From a bacterium (GTDB lineage Bacteria > Patescibacteriota > Minisyncoccia > Phycocordibacterales > UBA2163): 7,960 nucleotides of DNA. The notes below the pieces were generated by a model. That model worked only from the letters and a program-made list of their open reading frames with translations, made no database searches and had not been told where the DNA came from. Positions within the stretch are counted from its first letter, which is position 1, and each line of letters starts with the position of its first letter. Below, in pieces: positions 6,612 to 7,960 of this stretch. The translations under genes and the position numbers were made by a program. The DNA is taken from assembly GCA_018648925.1 (NCBI GenBank), contig JABGQE010000008.1:14721-22680 (forward strand), read 5' to 3'.

Positions 6612-7379
6612 ATGCCAAAAGTTAAATTTAAATTACCTACAATAAAAAGAGAAGCGGAAATAATGACTTCTTTTTGTAAACCAAGAAAGACCGGGTGGGA
6701 CAAGAGTGGGGTGGTCTATAGAAATCATCCAGAACTCGGAGAAATGTTGAAAGATAAAAAATCCGACGATTATTATAAATACGTACATAAATACTCTAGT
6801 AGTTTTATAAAAAAGAATAGAAAGAAATTAGAAAAATTAGTTATAAAATATCAAATACAGTGGGATAAGATAAATGATGAATATCTAGAAGTTTTGTCTA
6901 AACATTTTGAAACTGATTACCCAACAGATAGAAAAATTATTATAGCCTATGTTTCTATTGTTCCAATATTCCCCAGATTTTTAGATAGCTGGAGTTTTAA
7001 TGTAAGTTCTAAGAATCCTGATTCTATGATATCAATAGCGATGCATGAAATAGTACACTTCCTATATTTTAAAAAGTGGATGGAGGTTTTTCCTAAAACA
7101 AAAAGAAGAGAGTTAGATAATCCATATTTGATTTGGAGATTAAGTGAGTTATTAGCCCCTATTATCCTAAATCACAATAAAGATATTGAGAAGATATCAA
7201 AACATGAGCATGGGCATTATTCCGTATTCCAAAAGGTAAAAATCGGTAAAAAGACAATGATTAAGCATTTTGAAGATATATATAAAAAGCATCTAAAAAG
7301 CGGTAAATCATTTGAAGAGTTTCTAAAAGTCAGTTGGACTGAGACTAAAAAGCATAAGAAAATAATAGGGGATATTTGA
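6612..7379 (+). CDS. putative HEXXH zinc metallopeptidase-like protein
   Basis: A protein of 255 residues with no close family that I recognise. The key motif is AMHEIVHFLYF (143-153): His145 and His149 would bind zinc and Glu146 would activate water. RLSELLAP (176-183) provides Glu179, spaced about 30 residues on, as a candidate third ligand in the gluzincin style. A second cluster HEHGHY (198-203) may also bind metal. The N-terminal half is rich in Lys and Tyr. There is no signal peptide or membrane helix, so action in the cytoplasm is expected unless export is unusual. It starts 1 nt after the glycosidase-like gene and lacks a Shine-Dalgarno site, so it is the last gene of the string. Its lysine-rich, AT-rich codons differ somewhat from the genes before it. 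It ends at TGA. Confidence 0.8.
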   Translation: MPKVKFKLPTIKREAEIMTSFCKPRKTGWDKSGVVYRNHPELGEMLKDKKSDDYYKYVHKYSSSFIKKNRKKLEKLVIKYQIQWDKINDEYLEVLSKHFETDYPTDRKIIIAYVSIVPIFPRFLDSWSFNVSSKNPDSMISIAMHEIVHFLYFKKWMEVFPKTKRRELDNPYLIWRLSELLAPIILNHNKDIEKISKHEHGHYSVFQKVKIGKKTMIKHFEDIYKKHLKSGKSFEEFLKVSWTETKKHKKIIGDI

Positions 7380-7403
7380 TATGTTATGGACGAATACAAT
7401 GGG

Positions 7404-7432
7404 TTGACAGATTAAATAATATACTGTACACT
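7404..7432 (+). promoter_or_regulatory. promoter of the zinc-ribbon gene
   Basis: TTGACA (7404-7409) and TACACT (7427-7432) are 17 bp apart, giving a start near 7439 and a short 5' leader. It begins 25 nt after the stop of the peptidase-like gene, so the next gene is transcribed separately. A second -10-like TATATT at 7457-7462 lies 5 nt before the ATG at 7468 and would give a leaderless message. Confidence 0.6.
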
Positions 7433-7467
7433 AGTATTAGTAATTATGTAAAAAGTTATATTAATCT

Positions 7468-7797
7468 ATGTACTTTATAGAAAGGGTGTGTGTGATGTAT
7501 AGATTTATTAAGTATTTTATATACAGGTTTGTTAAGAATTGTATCGGGTTTTTTGATGGTTATGGTTCTTGTCCAAACTGTGGAGACAGGTGGAATTGGA
7601 AGACGTCTGGCAGTATTACATTTGAAGGAGATTGTTCTTCGTCTAGTGGGGTAATGGTATGCAATGAGTGTTTATCTGAACCTCCTAAGTTGGTTGTTGA
7701 CAGAATTGTCAAAGACTTGAAGCATTCTATGTGGCCTCAAAACGAGATTGAGTCTGTTAAAATGGCCATTAACACTCTTAAGGCGACACATACTTAA
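7468..7797 (+). CDS. small CXXC zinc-ribbon protein
   Basis: A protein of 109 residues with two cysteine pairs, CPNC (35-38) and CNEC (65-68), 26 residues apart, the pattern of a zinc ribbon. The N-terminus (11-29) is aromatic and basic, possibly an amphipathic helix. The C-terminal part (75-105) is charged and helical. The function is unknown: such ribbons bind nucleic acid or proteins. An ATG at 7495 would give 100 residues and keep both cysteine pairs; AAAGGG (7481-7486) 8 nt before it is the nearest thing to a Shine-Dalgarno site in the window. The 7468 start is preferred because TATATT stands 5 nt before it, but the choice is open. It has its own promoter, a tandem TAA TAA stop and a terminator, and is richer in Cys and in T-rich codons than its neighbours, which may point to separate acquisition. 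Confidence 0.7.
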   Translation: MYFIERVCVMYRFIKYFIYRFVKNCIGFFDGYGSCPNCGDRWNWKTSGSITFEGDCSSSSGVMVCNECLSEPPKLVVDRIVKDLKHSMWPQNEIESVKMAINTLKATHT

Positions 7798-7820
7798 TAA
7801 GTGTACAAGTTAAAAATAGG

Positions 7821-7862
7821 TAACCATGGGATATAAGATTAGTATCTCATGGTTATTTTAAT
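7821..7862 (+). terminator. intrinsic terminator of the zinc-ribbon gene
   Basis: Positions 7821-7833 (TAACCATGGGATA) pair with 7843-7855 (TATCTCATGGTTA), 13 bp with one G-U pair, around a 9-nt loop. TTTTA follows and then ATCTTT. It stands 23 nt after the stop, the expected place for a terminator, and closes the single-gene unit. Confidence 0.8.
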
Positions 7863-7913
7863 CTTTAGAAGATAGTACTGAACAACACTCTTTTTATATA
7901 TCCATATATGTAA

Positions 7914-7919
7914 TATACT
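7914..7919 (+). promoter_or_regulatory. -10 box of the last gene, leaderless start
   Basis: TATACT ends 8 nt before the ATG at 7928, the same hexamer and the same spacing as at murD. No good -35 is visible 17 bp upstream. The surrounding 60 nt are very AT-rich, which weakens the call on its own; its match to the murD layout strengthens it. Confidence 0.45.
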
Positions 7920-7927
7920 TTTAATAT

Positions 7928-7960
7928 ATGAATCATGATGAGAGAATTACATATTTTGGT
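7928..7960 (+). CDS. 5' end of a gene running off the window
   Basis: An ATG followed by 11 open codons (MNHDERITYFG) up to the window edge. It lies behind a terminator and a -10 box at the spacing seen for murD, so a true gene start is plausible. The RITYFG opening faintly recalls the N-terminus of the HerA/VirB4-like ATPases common in Patescibacteria; that is memory of a short string and carries little weight. Another ATG at 7935 is out of frame. Confidence 0.45.
   Translation, partial: MNHDERITYFG

Noticed and set aside
7377..7415. Possible UGA readthrough (recoded UGA as in some CPR lineages) extending the peptidase-like protein by 12 codons
   Set aside because: No other gene in the window contains an in-frame TGA, glycine uses GGN and tryptophan TGG, so TGA is read as stop.

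Overview
The window reads as a chromosomal piece of a Candidate Phyla Radiation (Patescibacteria) genome, probably of the Parcubacteria group. Evidence: a 16S rRNA gene with CPR-type substitutions at nearly universal positions (A for C at E. coli position 526, A921 with U1396), short AT-rich tightly packed genes, shortened Mur ligases, and a membrane-anchored DUF4015-type glycosidase-like protein. All supported genes are on the + strand and use the standard bacterial code. Exact lineage cannot be fixed without a tree.

Region 1 (1-2139) is stable RNA. A leader with candidate promoters and hairpins (about 55-304) precedes the 16S gene (314-1782). A 25-bp helix between 244-268 and 1949-1973 would enclose the whole 16S precursor. 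The 3' spacer carries several hairpins, including a tandem pair with a compensatory base change. A strong hairpin (1994-2029) and a fresh promoter separate the 16S from tRNA-Ile(GAU) (2067-2139). No 23S or 5S gene follows; protein genes start at once, so the rRNA genes appear unlinked.

Region 2 (2140-7379) begins with a small membrane-anchored winged-helix protein (2162-2503). Then comes a compact gene string: murD, murC, a small two-helix membrane protein, a membrane-anchored glycosidase-like protein and an HEXXH zinc-peptidase-like protein, with gaps of 1-2 nt or overlaps of 8-29 nt. murD and murC make the peptidoglycan precursor; the membrane and glycosidase-like proteins suggest an envelope theme.

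Region 3 (7380-7960) holds an orphan CXXC zinc-ribbon protein with its own consensus -35 box and terminator, then the first 11 codons of a gene that runs off the window.

The most notable signal concerns translation. The 16S 3' tail reads GGATTATTTCC where bacteria normally have GGATCACCTCC, so the anti-Shine-Dalgarno core CCUCC is lost although helix 45 is intact. In keeping with this, no gene except perhaps the zinc-ribbon one has a properly placed Shine-Dalgarno sequence. Genes that begin transcription units have a -10 box only 5-8 nt before the ATG, which predicts leaderless mRNAs. The window therefore suggests a bacterium that starts translation without the Shine-Dalgarno interaction.
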